Assembly: GCA_029907515.1 (NCBI GenBank)
Contig: JARYLT010000001.1
Location: 1-64,000, forward strand
Length of the DNA: 64,000 nt
Origin: Spirochaetota bacterium
Lineage (GTDB): Bacteria > Spirochaetota > UBA4802 > UB4802
Direction: 5' to 3'
Position 1 is the first letter of the stretch; every line of letters starts with the position of its first letter. This document shows positions 16,835 to 26,487 of the stretch, piece after piece. The translations under genes and the position numbers were made by a program. Below the pieces are notes generated by a model, which saw only the letters and a list, made by a program, of their open reading frames with translations, was not told where the DNA came from and made no database searches.

Positions 16835-17489
16835 GCTCATTGAAATCCCTAAAGAGAGTTTAATTACCTATTGTCTGAATATACCACGGCCAGTAATGGA
16901 ATCATTTATCATCAGGGAAATCGTGAATCCTTTATGCAATGGTCATTCTACATTGTATCAAAAGCATTTTTCACTGTTTCATGCATTATACAGTATAAAA
17001 AATAACCCTGATTACTTTAACTATATGGTACATATTCATCCAATGCAAATAGTTATCAGGAACTATCCTGTAAATAATAAATGCATTGACTATAATCCCT
17101 TGACAGATAGTTTTTGTGGAAATCAAACCGTGGATGGAACATACTGTCCATTTCACTATACTTTTCATGCACCCTTTAGAGGGGATATGATATATGATCC
17201 GCTCAATGAGTTTTACAGTGACCCGTACAATATTAATTACGAATTTTCGGATGAATTAAAAAAAATATATAGTGGCTTTACAAAATATATTATTAATCGC
17301 AGGAAGGTTGAGCAGGCTCTATCATTTTTTTCATTTAGCGCTATGGAGCATTGTAATAAGGCATTACTACAAAAACGTTATCGTGAACTCGTGAAGAAAT
17401 ATCATCCTGATCATTACCAAGGTGATACAACAATGATTAAGGAAATTAATGCACACTATACCCTTTTAAAGGAAATTTTTGTAGTATAA
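16827..17489 (+). CDS. J-domain protein (C-terminal DnaJ domain)
   Basis: About 220 residues. The last 55 residues form a J domain with an intact HPD tripeptide (YRELVKKYHPDHYQGD) that would stimulate a DnaK/Hsp70 ATPase. The N-terminal 150 residues include a Cys-rich patch (CIDYN...FCGNQTVDGTYCPFHY) that may bind a metal and could choose clients. The track's TTG 16824 precedes an ATG at 16827, which is preferred. It overlaps the upstream small lipoprotein. There is no Gly/Phe or zinc-finger region, so it is a specialised class III J-protein. Confidence 0.75.
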   Translation: MNKLIEIPKESLITYCLNIPRPVMESFIIREIVNPLCNGHSTLYQKHFSLFHALYSIKNNPDYFNYMVHIHPMQIVIRNYPVNNKCIDYNPLTDSFCGNQTVDGTYCPFHYTFHAPFRGDMIYDPLNEFYSDPYNINYEFSDELKKIYSGFTKYIINRRKVEQALSFFSFSAMEHCNKALLQKRYRELVKKYHPDHYQGDTTMIKEINAHYTLLKEIFVV

Positions 17490-17642
17490 TACTATATGAA
17501 GTGGCATTCATAAATATGATTTTTTTTGTAGCATTTTTAATAGTGAGCATACTAATGAACTTATAAAAGTATTTACTAAAACTGTATTGTTAAAAAGTTA
17601 TATGTGGTATAAGCGATAGTTACCATTATAAAGGAGTATACT

Positions 17643-18788
17643 ATGAAAAGAAGAGCATTCCAGATTATTCCAGTGTTAGTTCTGACAGGTGCCGTGCTTT
17701 TTGTGTTTAATAATTTTTCCTGTTCCAATAGCGGCCCATCGGCGTTTGGCAATAGCAGCAGTTCACCCCTGAAAGGAGACCAGGAAACAGCACGGGCTAT
17801 TGAGATTCAGGATACATTCAGAAAAATATATGAATTATACAAGGACAGAGTGGTATTTATTACTACTGAGCAGGTTGTTGAGTTGCCGCCAAATCCATTC
17901 TTTGATGATCCTTTTTTCAGGCAGTTTTTTGGTGTACCCCAGCAGAAATCACGCAAGCAAAAACGAAGTGGTTTGGGCAGTGGATTTGTGCTATCCAGTG
18001 ATGGATATATTTGCACAAATTATCATGTAATAGCCAATGTTGACTCAGTTAAGGTTAAAGTGAAAAATAAAGACTATAAAGCTACAGTAGTTGGTTATGA
18101 CCAGCGTACCGATTTAGCATTGCTGAAAATTAATCCTGATGAAAAACTGGAACCTGTATTTTTAGGTGATTCTGATCAGGTAAAGGTTGGTGATTGGGCT
18201 ATTGCTATAGGGAACCCATTTGGCCTTGACAGAACATTTACGGTTGGAGTCATAAGCGCAACAAGCCGCAAAGATGTTGATATGATGGGGGGTTCCCAGT
18301 CACATATTCAAACAGATGCCGCAATTAATCCGGGAAATTCCGGTGGACCACTGGTAAACATTAATGGTGAGGTTATTGGAATTAACAGGATGATCTATTC
18401 GCAAAGTGGTGGTTACATGGGAATCGGTTTTGCTATCCCTATTAATACAGCAAAGGCGGTACTTGAACAGCTTAAAAAATACAAGAAAGTAAAAACGGGG
18501 TACATAGGTGTACAGATAGTACCTTTAACAGAAGAGTATGCAAATGAATTAGGACTTAAGAATACAGAAGGTGCACTGGTTGGTGGTATTATGGAAGACA
18601 GCCCTGCAGAAAAGGCAGGGATCCAGCCAGGTGATGTAATATTATCAGTTGATGAAAAACCCATTAAAACCTATGAAGATCTGGTGGAAATCGTAAGCAA
18701 AACACCAATTGGCAAAACCTTAAAAATTGGTGTCTGGCGTAATAAATCTAAAATATATCTGTTTGTAACTGTTAAGGAAAGACCATAA
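17643..18788 (+). CDS. HtrA/DegP-family serine protease
   Basis: 381 residues. An N-terminal hydrophobic segment ends FNNFSCSNSG, possibly a lipoprotein signal. The trypsin-like domain has the triad His (CTNYHVIANV, about residue 127), Asp (QRTDLALLKI, about 157) and Ser (NPGNSGGPL, about 232). A single PDZ domain follows (GYIGVQIVPLTEEYANELG ... GDVILSVDEKPI). One PDZ rather than two fits the DegS/short HtrA group. It degrades or monitors misfolded envelope proteins. AAGGAG lies nine bases before the ATG. Confidence 0.93.
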   Translation: MKRRAFQIIPVLVLTGAVLFVFNNFSCSNSGPSAFGNSSSSPLKGDQETARAIEIQDTFRKIYELYKDRVVFITTEQVVELPPNPFFDDPFFRQFFGVPQQKSRKQKRSGLGSGFVLSSDGYICTNYHVIANVDSVKVKVKNKDYKATVVGYDQRTDLALLKINPDEKLEPVFLGDSDQVKVGDWAIAIGNPFGLDRTFTVGVISATSRKDVDMMGGSQSHIQTDAAINPGNSGGPLVNINGEVIGINRMIYSQSGGYMGIGFAIPINTAKAVLEQLKKYKKVKTGYIGVQIVPLTEEYANELGLKNTEGALVGGIMEDSPAEKAGIQPGDVILSVDEKPIKTYEDLVEIVSKTPIGKTLKIGVWRNKSKIYLFVTVKERP

Positions 18789-18840
18789 ATGTTTTATAGT
18801 GTATGCAATTAACAATAAGTGATAGATAACTGTATGGATC

Positions 18841-19050
18841 ATGGATAATAAATATCGTTACATAGTAATAATAGCAGGGATAGTAGCGATAGTATATATA
18901 GTATTTCGCTATATTATCCCGCTATTATTTAAATTATTGGGTATAATTGTAAGTTTTGTTGCTTACAGTATTGCTATCGTGATAGCTATAGCAATTGTTA
19001 TACTTATCATTGGCTATGTAGCACGTATCTATAAAACTCATACTATGTAA
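18841..19050 (+). CDS. Small membrane protein
   Basis: 69 residues, almost entirely two hydrophobic helices rich in Ile and Val (YIVIIAGIVAIVYIVF and a second one to about residue 60), with a short basic end. An ATG six bases upstream in the same frame runs into a stop, so ATG 18841 is the start. It follows htrA by 52 bases and may share its message. No family recognised. Confidence 0.55.
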   Translation: MDNKYRYIVIIAGIVAIVYIVFRYIIPLLFKLLGIIVSFVAYSIAIVIAIAIVILIIGYVARIYKTHTM

Positions 19051-19171
19051 AAATAGTTGACGTATATAGAATAATAAGAGGGATATCATGCATATTTCTC
19101 TTTGCTAAGTAAACAGTTATTGATGATTTCAAAGCAGTGAGGAAACCTTACAAAATACCATAGTGATAGTA

Positions 19172-19322
19172 GGGGCTGTACCAAAAGAGGTCGTTGAGTA
19201 AATTTTGCAAACATTATATTGTAATACTCGCTCATTTCGATACAATTTTGCCACAAAATCTGGCAAAATTACTCAATGAGCGTTACGAAATTTGTATCGA
19301 AACTACTTTTAGGACAGCCCCC
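19172..19322. mobile_element. MITE-like element with imperfect terminal inverted repeats
   Basis: About 151 bases. The left end GGGGCTGTACCAAAAG and the complement of the right end (GGGGCTGTCCTAAAAGTAG) are imperfect inverted repeats of the GGGGCTGTCC type seen at the ends of several DDE insertion sequences. Inside are nested inverted repeats: CGCTCATT/AATGAGCG, CGATACAA/TTGTATCG and AATTTTGCCA/TGGCAAAATT around a 7-base loop. No coding capacity. It sits in the 341-base gap before the PBP gene. No target duplication is clear. Confidence 0.6.
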
Positions 19323-19391
19323 TTGATGTAACAATAGATTACATTTTTTGAATGATATGCATGAAATCATGTTTTAGACGGAGTATATAGT

Positions 19392-21794
19392 GTGAAAGAA
19401 CAAATAAAAATCTGGCTGGATAAAACTAAGAACATCATCAATGTATATATCAACGATGTGCGTACATGGTTTTATGGTATTATTGCGGTATCAATCATTG
19501 GAGGACTGCTATTTGGATATATTGTAGCTCAGGTGCAGAATTGTCTGGGAATAGACAACCTGAAACGGTTTCAGCCAAGTGTTCCTACAAAACTGTATGA
19601 TGTTAATGGGGAACTTATTGCCGAGCTTTTCCAGGAAAAAAGAGATCTGGTGTCTTTTGATGAACTTCCAAAAACGCTTATCAAGGCATTTGTAGCAACT
19701 GAAGACCAGGACTTTTATGCACACATTGGCATAAGTCCTATGGCTATGGCTCGGGCAATGGTGAAAAATATTATCTCCTTAAAGATTGTTCAGGGTGGTT
19801 CTACCATCACACAGCAGCTTGCAAAACGGCTTTTTACTTCTGGAGAACGAACATTCACAAGAAAAGCACTGGAGCTTGTATTAACACTGCAAATAGAAAA
19901 ACGTTTCACCAAAGATGAAATTTTGGAGATGTACTTTAACCAGATATATTTAGGGCATGGCTGTTATGGCATTGCATCTGCAGCAGAATTATTTTTTAAT
20001 AAAGAAGTTAGGTTTTTGAGCCTGGCGGAAGGTAGTGTGTTAGCTGCGTTGCCTTCAGCACCTGGAAGGTATTCACCTTTTATGAATACACGCAATGCCT
20101 ATTATAAAAACTGGGATATTTTAAACAGGATGGTTGATTGTGGCTTTTTAACAAAGCAGAAGGCAGAAACAGTCTATACCTCTTTCTGGCCTCAATATGT
20201 AGATGCAATTAAAACAGAATTTCCTACAAAAACAGCGTATTCCAGAATAATTGATAATGCACCTTTTTTCACTGATTATGTCCGACAGATTTTGATTTCC
20301 CGGTATGGCAAGGATGTGGTATATAATGAAGGACTTCAGGTGTATACCACACTGAATTTGAAGCGTCAGCGTGCAGGAGAAAAATATTTAACAGAAGGCT
20401 TGATAAAACAAAATGAGGTATCAGCACGGGCAAACCAGTACATGTCAGGAGCTGTTGACAGGGGTTTATTTTCTGTATACCAGCAGTTGGGCATGCTTTT
20501 TAACCTTCCAAGAGTTATAGTAAAAAGTGATACCGAAACTATATTTAAAAAATTCATGGTAGATAACCTCCTTGATGAAATGGAGCTTGTATCGTTATTA
20601 TGCAATGCAGATGCCATTCATAATGATATAGAAAAATTTCATGTAGTGACCAGTGGCATTTCAACTTCTTTAAAGGTTGAAGGTGCTTTAATTGCAGTGG
20701 AACCAAAGACTGGCTATATCACCACAATGATTGGTGGTTCTGAATTTGCAGTAAGTAATCAGTATAACAGGGCAATTCAAGCACGACGCCAGCCTGGTTC
20801 AGCGTTCAAGCCTTTTGTGTATGGAGCTGGTATTGAATCTAAACTCATTAATGCTGCCATGGCATTGCCCGATGCACCAATTGTGGATATTGATGCACAG
20901 GGAAGCACCTGGAGCCCTGATAATTATGAAGGTGAGTTTTCCGGTATGGTGCATTTGCGAAGAGCTCTTGCTGCATCAATTAATGTCATCTCTGTACGTA
21001 TTTATGATATTATTGGTGCTGATACTATCATAGATTTTGCTTCAAGAGTATTAAAGGTTTCCCCAACACGATTTCATCCGGGGCCTTCACTGGCGTTGGG
21101 TAGTTCGGAACTGACTCCCTTTGAAATGGTGACCGGATATGCAATATATGCAAACCGGGGAAGGGATGTTATACCATTTGCAATACGGTATATTACTGAT
21201 AGAGATGGCAATGAGATAGAAAATATTGAAGAGGATATTGGCAACATCATTGCTGCTAAAGAAGCAGATGGATCAATACAGATAGTGCCTGAAAATGTTA
21301 ACTATGTCATGACTTCACTGCTGCAAAGCGTTGCTGAAAGCGGTACTCCTACTGAAGCACTGCGCGTTGTGGCAAAATTTGATAAAAAATGTGCTGGAAA
21401 AACTGGAACAACACAAAACTGGACAGATGCATGGTTTTGTGGATTTACGCCTGATATTGCTGCAGTAGTGTGGGTGGGGTATGATAAACCTTTTATGTCA
21501 CTGGGAAGGCATCAGGCAGGTGCAGCTGTAGCAGCGCCAATATGGGGCCATTACATGCGTGAAGTATATAATGGCATGCCCGATCCACAGTGGCCTGCTG
21601 CACCTAAGGATGTTTTTTATGGGGCAACCTGTAAATATTCAGGATGTGCACCGGGTCCAAATTGTAATGAGTTAATCAGCGATTTGATGATACCAGGTGG
21701 GACGCCAAAGTGTGTGTGTAATGGTGTTCATTATAAGATGAAATCAGTTTTTGAACGGTATATGGAAAAAGAGGGCCTGAAATACGAAGAATAG
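19392..21794 (+). CDS. Class A penicillin-binding protein (PBP1A)
   Basis: 800 residues, starting at GTG 19392. A cytoplasmic tail and one membrane helix (WFYGIIAVSIIGGLLFGYIV) precede the GT51 transglycosylase domain with its catalytic Glu in ATEDQDFYAHIG (about residue 102) and QGGSTITQQLAK. The transpeptidase domain has SxxK in PGSAFKPFVY (Ser about 471), SIN in ALAASINVIS, and KTGTT (about 669). The enzyme polymerises and cross-links peptidoglycan in the periplasm. A Cys-rich tail (CKYSGCAPGPNC...CVC) ends the protein and is unusual. Confidence 0.93.
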   Translation: MKEQIKIWLDKTKNIINVYINDVRTWFYGIIAVSIIGGLLFGYIVAQVQNCLGIDNLKRFQPSVPTKLYDVNGELIAELFQEKRDLVSFDELPKTLIKAFVATEDQDFYAHIGISPMAMARAMVKNIISLKIVQGGSTITQQLAKRLFTSGERTFTRKALELVLTLQIEKRFTKDEILEMYFNQIYLGHGCYGIASAAELFFNKEVRFLSLAEGSVLAALPSAPGRYSPFMNTRNAYYKNWDILNRMVDCGFLTKQKAETVYTSFWPQYVDAIKTEFPTKTAYSRIIDNAPFFTDYVRQILISRYGKDVVYNEGLQVYTTLNLKRQRAGEKYLTEGLIKQNEVSARANQYMSGAVDRGLFSVYQQLGMLFNLPRVIVKSDTETIFKKFMVDNLLDEMELVSLLCNADAIHNDIEKFHVVTSGISTSLKVEGALIAVEPKTGYITTMIGGSEFAVSNQYNRAIQARRQPGSAFKPFVYGAGIESKLINAAMALPDAPIVDIDAQGSTWSPDNYEGEFSGMVHLRRALAASINVISVRIYDIIGADTIIDFASRVLKVSPTRFHPGPSLALGSSELTPFEMVTGYAIYANRGRDVIPFAIRYITDRDGNEIENIEEDIGNIIAAKEADGSIQIVPENVNYVMTSLLQSVAESGTPTEALRVVAKFDKKCAGKTGTTQNWTDAWFCGFTPDIAAVVWVGYDKPFMSLGRHQAGAAVAAPIWGHYMREVYNGMPDPQWPAAPKDVFYGATCKYSGCAPGPNCNELISDLMIPGGTPKCVCNGVHYKMKSVFERYMEKEGLKYEE

Positions 21795-21853
21795 TATTTT
21801 AAAAAATGGCAACAATGCTCCTGCCTATCGCATAAAAATAAAATATTTTATTC

Positions 21854-21882
21854 TTGATTTTATAATTTTTGTGTGCTACTAT
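21854..21882 (+). promoter_or_regulatory. Putative promoter of carD-like gene
   Basis: TTGATT (21854-21859), 17-base spacer, TACTAT (21877-21882), with a TG one base before the -10 (extended -10). It lies about 55 bases upstream of the carD-family start. Confidence 0.55.
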
Positions 21883-21935
21883 TAATAGCTTGTAGGTTAT
21901 ATTATTGCGGGTTAATTTACATATGAGGGTATCCT

Positions 21936-22415
21936 ATGTTTAAAGTGGGTGATAAGGTTGTTTATCCTTTGCATGGGGTTGGCATTATAGAGGCTATCGA
22001 AAAAAAAGTAGTATTAAGTAAACGGAATGAATTTTACATTATAACCATTATTAATAGTGGGATGAAGGTAATGATTCCCACTGAGAAAGCTGAATCAATA
22101 GGGTTACGCAAGGTTATTGCCAAAAAAGACGTTACCAAAGTGTTGAACCTGCTGAAGAAATCAGATGTTGAAACCGAAGATGACTGGAAGATCAGGTATC
22201 AGAATAATGTGGATAAGATTAAAAGTGGGTCAATTTTTGCAGTAGCCGAAGTTGCGCGGGACCTGTACAAGCGTGGGAAGGATAAGGAGCTTTCTATAAT
22301 GGAACGAAAACTGTATGAAAATGCTTACCAGCTTATGATACATGAGATAGCCCTGGCAAAGGATATCGATGTTGATGAGGCTGGCAATCTGGTATCCGAA
22401 GCGTTATCCTCATAA
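21936..22415 (+). CDS. CarD-family transcription regulator
   Basis: 159 residues. The N-terminal RNA-polymerase-interacting domain opens with the family signature FKVGDKVVYPLHGVGIIEAIE, followed by a helical DNA-binding C-terminus (EVARDLYKRGKDKELSIMERKLYENA). CarD/CdnL proteins bind the RNA polymerase beta subunit and stabilise open promoter complexes, notably at rRNA promoters. Next to it is a PIN-TRAM protein, the arrangement common in spirochaetes and Firmicutes. Confidence 0.93.
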   Translation: MFKVGDKVVYPLHGVGIIEAIEKKVVLSKRNEFYIITIINSGMKVMIPTEKAESIGLRKVIAKKDVTKVLNLLKKSDVETEDDWKIRYQNNVDKIKSGSIFAVAEVARDLYKRGKDKELSIMERKLYENAYQLMIHEIALAKDIDVDEAGNLVSEALSS

Positions 22416-22554
22416 ACTACCTGCAGTATTATAACCTGTATACTCGCAAATATTTACGTTTTATTGTATCCTGCATCACTATATTGTTATTATATTATTA
22501 ATGTAATAGAATGGGTATAATATTATTTTAAAAAAATAAAGGAGTTCAAAGGCT

Positions 22555-23556
22555 ATGATAGCTATTATACGGATGTTATTCATTGTTACCTCGGCGCTAT
22601 TTTCTGGCTTGTTTTTTTCCCAGTATTCACTGCAGGCAGCAGTTATTGCTGCAGTTATTGCTTCGGTGGGAGCACTGATATTTATTATTGCTGTTGAGTA
22701 TATTTCACACACCATCTCCACACGTATGGTTATTGCTGCGCTGGTTGGAGTTTTCATTGGGCTTATATTTGCCCACCTTCTGGTAATAGCATTTGTTTCA
22801 ATTCCACTTACTATACAGCCGTCAACAGTTAAGCTTATCAGTGCTATCATATACCATGTAGTGGGGTATGCTACTGTTTTATTCTTTGTTATTAATTGTG
22901 ATGATATTGCAATTTTTGATACGATAGTTCCGGTGAAACGGGAAGAAGGACATGATGGGGCTTCATATAAAATACTTGATACCAGCGTTATTATAGATGG
23001 CAGGATTTCTGATATATGTGATACGGGGTTTATAGAGGGTATACTGGTTATTCCTAACTTTGTGTTAAATGAATTGCAGATGATAGCAGATTCAGCTGAT
23101 TCTATCAAGCGTAACAGAGGAAGGAGAGGCCTGGATATTTTAAATAAGATGCAAAAGGACCAGCGTATCCTTGTGAAGATATCCGATGTGGATTTCCCGG
23201 AAGTCAATGAAGTTGATGCCAAATTGGTGAAATTAGCCAAGCTAATGAATGCAAAAATCATTACCAATGATTTTAATCTTAATAAAGTTGCTGAATTTCA
23301 CGGAGTAAAGGTACTGAATATAAATCAGCTTTCTAATGCACTCAAACCCATAGTATTGCCTGGTGAAGAAATGGCAGTATCCCTTATCAAAGAAGGCAAA
23401 GATCCCAATCAGGCGATTGGATACTTAGATGATGGAACAATGGTTGTCGTTGAAAATGGAAGATCAAGGCTCAATTCAAATGTTGATGTAATTGTAACAT
23501 CGGTTTTACAGACAACTGCAGGGAGAATGATATTTGCCAGGATCAAAGAAGACTGA
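22555..23556 (+). CDS. Membrane-anchored PIN-TRAM protein (YacL-like)
   Basis: 333 residues. Four N-terminal membrane helices (to about residue 125) precede a PIN nuclease-like domain with acidic residues in [32 protein letters not shown] and [11 protein letters not shown], then a C-terminal TRAM RNA-binding domain ([23 protein letters not shown]). The combination defines the YacL family of putative RNases. AAGGAG precedes the ATG. Its 3' end overlaps the next gene by 23 bases. Confidence 0.9.
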   Translation: MIAIIRMLFIVTSALFSGLFFSQYSLQAAVIAAVIASVGALIFIIAVEYISHTISTRMVIAALVGVFIGLIFAHLLVIAFVSIPLTIQPSTVKLISAIIYHVVGYATVLFFVINCDDIAIFDTIVPVKREEGHDGASYKILDTSVIIDGRISDICDTGFIEGILVIPNFVLNELQMIADSADSIKRNRGRRGLDILNKMQKDQRILVKISDVDFPEVNEVDAKLVKLAKLMNAKIITNDFNLNKVAEFHGVKVLNINQLSNALKPIVLPGEEMAVSLIKEGKDPNQAIGYLDDGTMVVVENGRSRLNSNVDVIVTSVLQTTAGRMIFARIKED

Positions 23557-24118
23557 TGCAACAATAGTTGCGTTGTGTGGAAGCCCCCATACGCAGGGCA
23601 ATACTGCTACTGCACTGCGGTTATTATTTAATGAACTATCGGGTACATCAAAAAGAATATATTTTGCCTATAAGCTGGCTGTTCAGCCCTGCACTGGGTG
23701 TGGATACTGTAGCAGGAAGTTTGGATGTATTTTTGACGATGCAATGAATGAACTATATGATACCCTGCAACGTGCTCATGTAATCATCATTGCTTCACCG
23801 TTATATTTTTCACACCTTCCTTCACCGTTGAAATCCATTATTGATCGCTGTCAGGTTTTGTGGGAATATTATAATCGGGGTAATAAACCGCTCCACCTGC
23901 AATATGGGTTTGCATTGTTGCTTGGCGCAGGGAACTATAGCAATATGTTCGTGCCATCGGTGATTACATTACGACATTATTTTAATTCACTTAACTATCG
24001 CTTTGATGAAAAAAAGTATTTACTGTTGTCTGATATAAATAACAAAAAAGATATAAGAAATGACGATATTACTAAAAAGATTACTGCTGCTGCTAACTAT
24101 ATTCAAAAATTGTTATAA
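23534..24118 (+). CDS. NADPH-dependent FMN reductase-like flavoprotein
   Basis: 194 residues. The flavodoxin-like fold begins [18 protein letters not shown] (phosphate loop) and has [22 protein letters not shown], typical of the iron-sulfur flavoprotein/FMN-reductase group. [14 protein letters not shown] cluster (about residues 53-65) is the conserved Cys patch seen in these proteins. No ATG is available in frame near the start; TTG 23534 has GGGAGA seven bases upstream inside the preceding gene, implying coupled translation. It probably reduces quinones or other acceptors with FMN. Confidence 0.82.
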   Translation: MPGSKKTDATIVALCGSPHTQGNTATALRLLFNELSGTSKRIYFAYKLAVQPCTGCGYCSRKFGCIFDDAMNELYDTLQRAHVIIIASPLYFSHLPSPLKSIIDRCQVLWEYYNRGNKPLHLQYGFALLLGAGNYSNMFVPSVITLRHYFNSLNYRFDEKKYLLLSDINNKKDIRNDDITKKITAAANYIQKLL

Positions 24119-24130
24119 AAAGAGGGAAGT

Positions 24131-25375
24131 ATGAAATTATATGTTACATTGACCTTTTCCTGCACCAGCGAGGATCTGGCGTTGTTTGTTAAAAAGGTTG
24201 TTGAATCAGGATGTTCAATCCGCAGTATTAATTATATATCCTCAGAAGGAAATTATGCTACCTATAAAGCTGATCTTATGTATACAGATAGAAAAATTTT
24301 TAAGGAAAAAATTTTAAGCTGGGTATCTAAGGAAACCACATTGATTGACTGCAGTGATATTATGTCAAAAGGCATTGCAGGCGGTTTGCTCAAGGTATCC
24401 AGCAAGATACCGTTTGATTCAGCTGGTGAATTTGAGGGTAAAATTCTTGGTTATATTGAAATACTTAAAGATAATCTAATTACGGAAGAATCACGCAAAC
24501 TTACAGGGATGTCCAGCAATTGTGGTATGATTATTCTGACAGAAGATAGTCAACAGATACAGCCAAAGGAAATATATCATTATATTCTGATAGAAAGGGA
24601 CTCACTGGTATTGAGTCATTGCAGCACACTGAATCCTCAGCCACTTTTAATGCGATACAGGACAAAAGAGGATATACTGAAAATTGTAGATTCCGTTTCC
24701 ACTAATTATGCTTTGATGCGAATTGCCATGCCTGATACATTTCAGGAAGTTTCACTTTTTCACCAGATGGATGAAATTCAGAGTCTGGTTTTAAGCAGGG
24801 AATATGATGAGATTCCCCTTTATTGCCTCATTAAGATTATGAATATTTTAAAACGCCATCATGTCTCACTGGCTGATTCAGTAATTGGGATTGCTGGGAT
24901 TACAACCTCATCCCTGCGTTTAACTCGACTGTTATATGGGATTGGATGCAGCAAAGTACTGGGGTTTGATACAAGTGAAGTAAATCTTTACCATTTTGAA
25001 AAGGAAAAAGGTATTGCGACAAACATTGATAATGTTTTTGAAAATGCGGATGTTGTATTATTTATGTCTGATTGTTGTACCAGTGAAGATTTTTATAAGT
25101 TGGGGAAAGGCCAGATTGTGTTAATTAATCCAGCTATACATTTTGATACGCTGGTATTTCAGGAAAGAGGTTTAAAAGATTATGAATTACTCATTACTGA
25201 AAATTCTTATCTGCTGCTACCTGGCCTGGCTGAAAAAATGATACAGGGACAGATACATTCCCTAAATGATGAGCAATTGATAGCCATAGGTAAATCATTA
25301 TATGGAGCAAATCTTGATATTGACAGTGCTGAAAATATGTACAGTATTACAGAAACCATACAAAAAGTATCATAG
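24131..25375 (+). CDS. ACT-like plus malic-enzyme-like Rossmann protein
   Basis: 414 residues, not matched to a clear family. The first 80 residues look like an ACT-type beta-alpha-beta domain (VTLTFSCTSEDLALFVKKVVE). The C-terminal half carries an NAD-binding pattern similar to malic enzyme: IGIAGITTSSLRLTRLLYGIGCSKVLGFD and ENADVVLFMSD. The malic-enzyme catalytic Tyr/Lys/Asp residues are not recognisable, so it may be a degenerate or regulatory relative. It starts 12 bases after the flavoprotein, behind GAGGGAAG, and likely shares its operon. Confidence 0.55.
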   Translation: MKLYVTLTFSCTSEDLALFVKKVVESGCSIRSINYISSEGNYATYKADLMYTDRKIFKEKILSWVSKETTLIDCSDIMSKGIAGGLLKVSSKIPFDSAGEFEGKILGYIEILKDNLITEESRKLTGMSSNCGMIILTEDSQQIQPKEIYHYILIERDSLVLSHCSTLNPQPLLMRYRTKEDILKIVDSVSTNYALMRIAMPDTFQEVSLFHQMDEIQSLVLSREYDEIPLYCLIKIMNILKRHHVSLADSVIGIAGITTSSLRLTRLLYGIGCSKVLGFDTSEVNLYHFEKEKGIATNIDNVFENADVVLFMSDCCTSEDFYKLGKGQIVLINPAIHFDTLVFQERGLKDYELLITENSYLLLPGLAEKMIQGQIHSLNDEQLIAIGKSLYGANLDIDSAENMYSITETIQKVS

Positions 25376-25380
25376 TACAT

Positions 25381-26109
25381 TTACGGATACAGTATATACC
25401 AGGTAATATTCTTATATTTCAACAAACTGATATTGTATTTTTTCCCTGATATATTAATTGAAGATTTTTTTAATGTATCTTCATCAAGCTTCAATGTCCC
25501 TCGTTGAATTATGTTAAATATAACCTCACCGTTAGTTTCAGCAATTATTGAATCAGCAGGCAATATGTCATAAAACTTGTTCTGATTGATCAGCCCAATA
25601 CAGAATCCCTTGTTTCTATCATCTAATTGTATAGGGTAACATACACAAAAACTGTAATTGCCTGACATAGGAGGATACTCAAAGGGTTTAAAAATAGCTA
25701 TATCATCATACGGAAGATTTGAGACAAAGTAATATAACACGGGAGATAGTTGCGATAATCTTCTGCCATAAAGATCAATATTTTTCATGGAATAAAGTAT
25801 TGTATAAGAGCTATTGATTATAATCAGATCATCATAGAATTGTTCTGTTACATTGCTTATCATCTCGCTTATATGCTCGTATTCAAGCAGATAATACTTA
25901 CGCCCACCATTATCCATGTTCAGAAGATGTGTGAGATTGGCAATAAGTTCATGTTTTTGAATAATAGTTATAGCATTACTCATATCATTAATATAGGGGG
26001 AAAACAAAGCTGAAATAAGCAGTACTTCAGATTTTGTTATTGTTTTTGTACTACAAGATAGTAAATATAAAATCATTAATACGGATACGCAGAGATTTCT
26101 TATCTTCAT
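25381..26109 (-). CDS. Lipoprotein with Cache-like sensor domain
   Basis: 242 residues. Signal peptide MKIRNLCVSVLMILYLLSC ends in a lipobox with Cys at residue 19. The rest resembles an extracytoplasmic dCache/PAS-like ligand domain: a long N-terminal helix, then DDLIIINSSYTILYSMKNIDLYGRRLSQ, PMSGNYSFCVCYPIQLDD and CIGLINQNKFYDIL. It has no output domain. It diverges from a membrane AraC-type regulator across a shared 378-base gap, so it may feed that regulator a signal; that link is inferred. Confidence 0.6.
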   Translation of the reverse strand: MKIRNLCVSVLMILYLLSCSTKTITKSEVLLISALFSPYINDMSNAITIIQKHELIANLTHLLNMDNGGRKYYLLEYEHISEMISNVTEQFYDDLIIINSSYTILYSMKNIDLYGRRLSQLSPVLYYFVSNLPYDDIAIFKPFEYPPMSGNYSFCVCYPIQLDDRNKGFCIGLINQNKFYDILPADSIIAETNGEVIFNIIQRGTLKLDEDTLKKSSINISGKKYNISLLKYKNITWYILYP

Positions 26110-26487
26110 ATACTTTTGTGAATGGACATTATAATTTACTTTTTTAAAGCTCTCATTTAATAATCGGTTTATATTTGGGTAATCACAATTATAAAATAAT
26201 TTTTTACTATGGATATAGTAGAAATTCTAATAATGAGTTAGTTATATATAGTATTGATTATAAGTCATTGCTATAGTGGGAAAGGTGATATTCCTTTTAA
26301 ATATTATAAATATAATTGACAAATTATATAAAGTTTATTGTTTTAATTCAAAATAAAGATTATAAATGAATCAACAAAAAGATAAAAAATCAGAAATAAA
26401 TAAAAGTTATAACTATAGATTATTACAACAGTTATGTTTTAAATAAAAGATAAAAGATAAAAAAAGAAAAAGGAAGGAATTGTTGCC
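26110..26487. other. AT-rich intergenic region, 378 bases
   Basis: Divergent spacer between the sensor-like lipoprotein and the AraC-type regulator. It is very AT-rich, with purine-rich near-repeats (AAAAGATAAAAGATAAAAAA) just before an AAGGAAGGA ribosome binding site for the gene at 26488. A TTGACA occurs near 26318 but has no convincing -10. No ORF or clear structured RNA seen. Confidence 0.5.

Noticed and set aside
22479-23267. 262-aa minus-strand ORF
   Set aside because: Lies wholly antisense to the PIN-TRAM gene and reads as low-complexity Ile/Ser; a shadow of the real coding frame.
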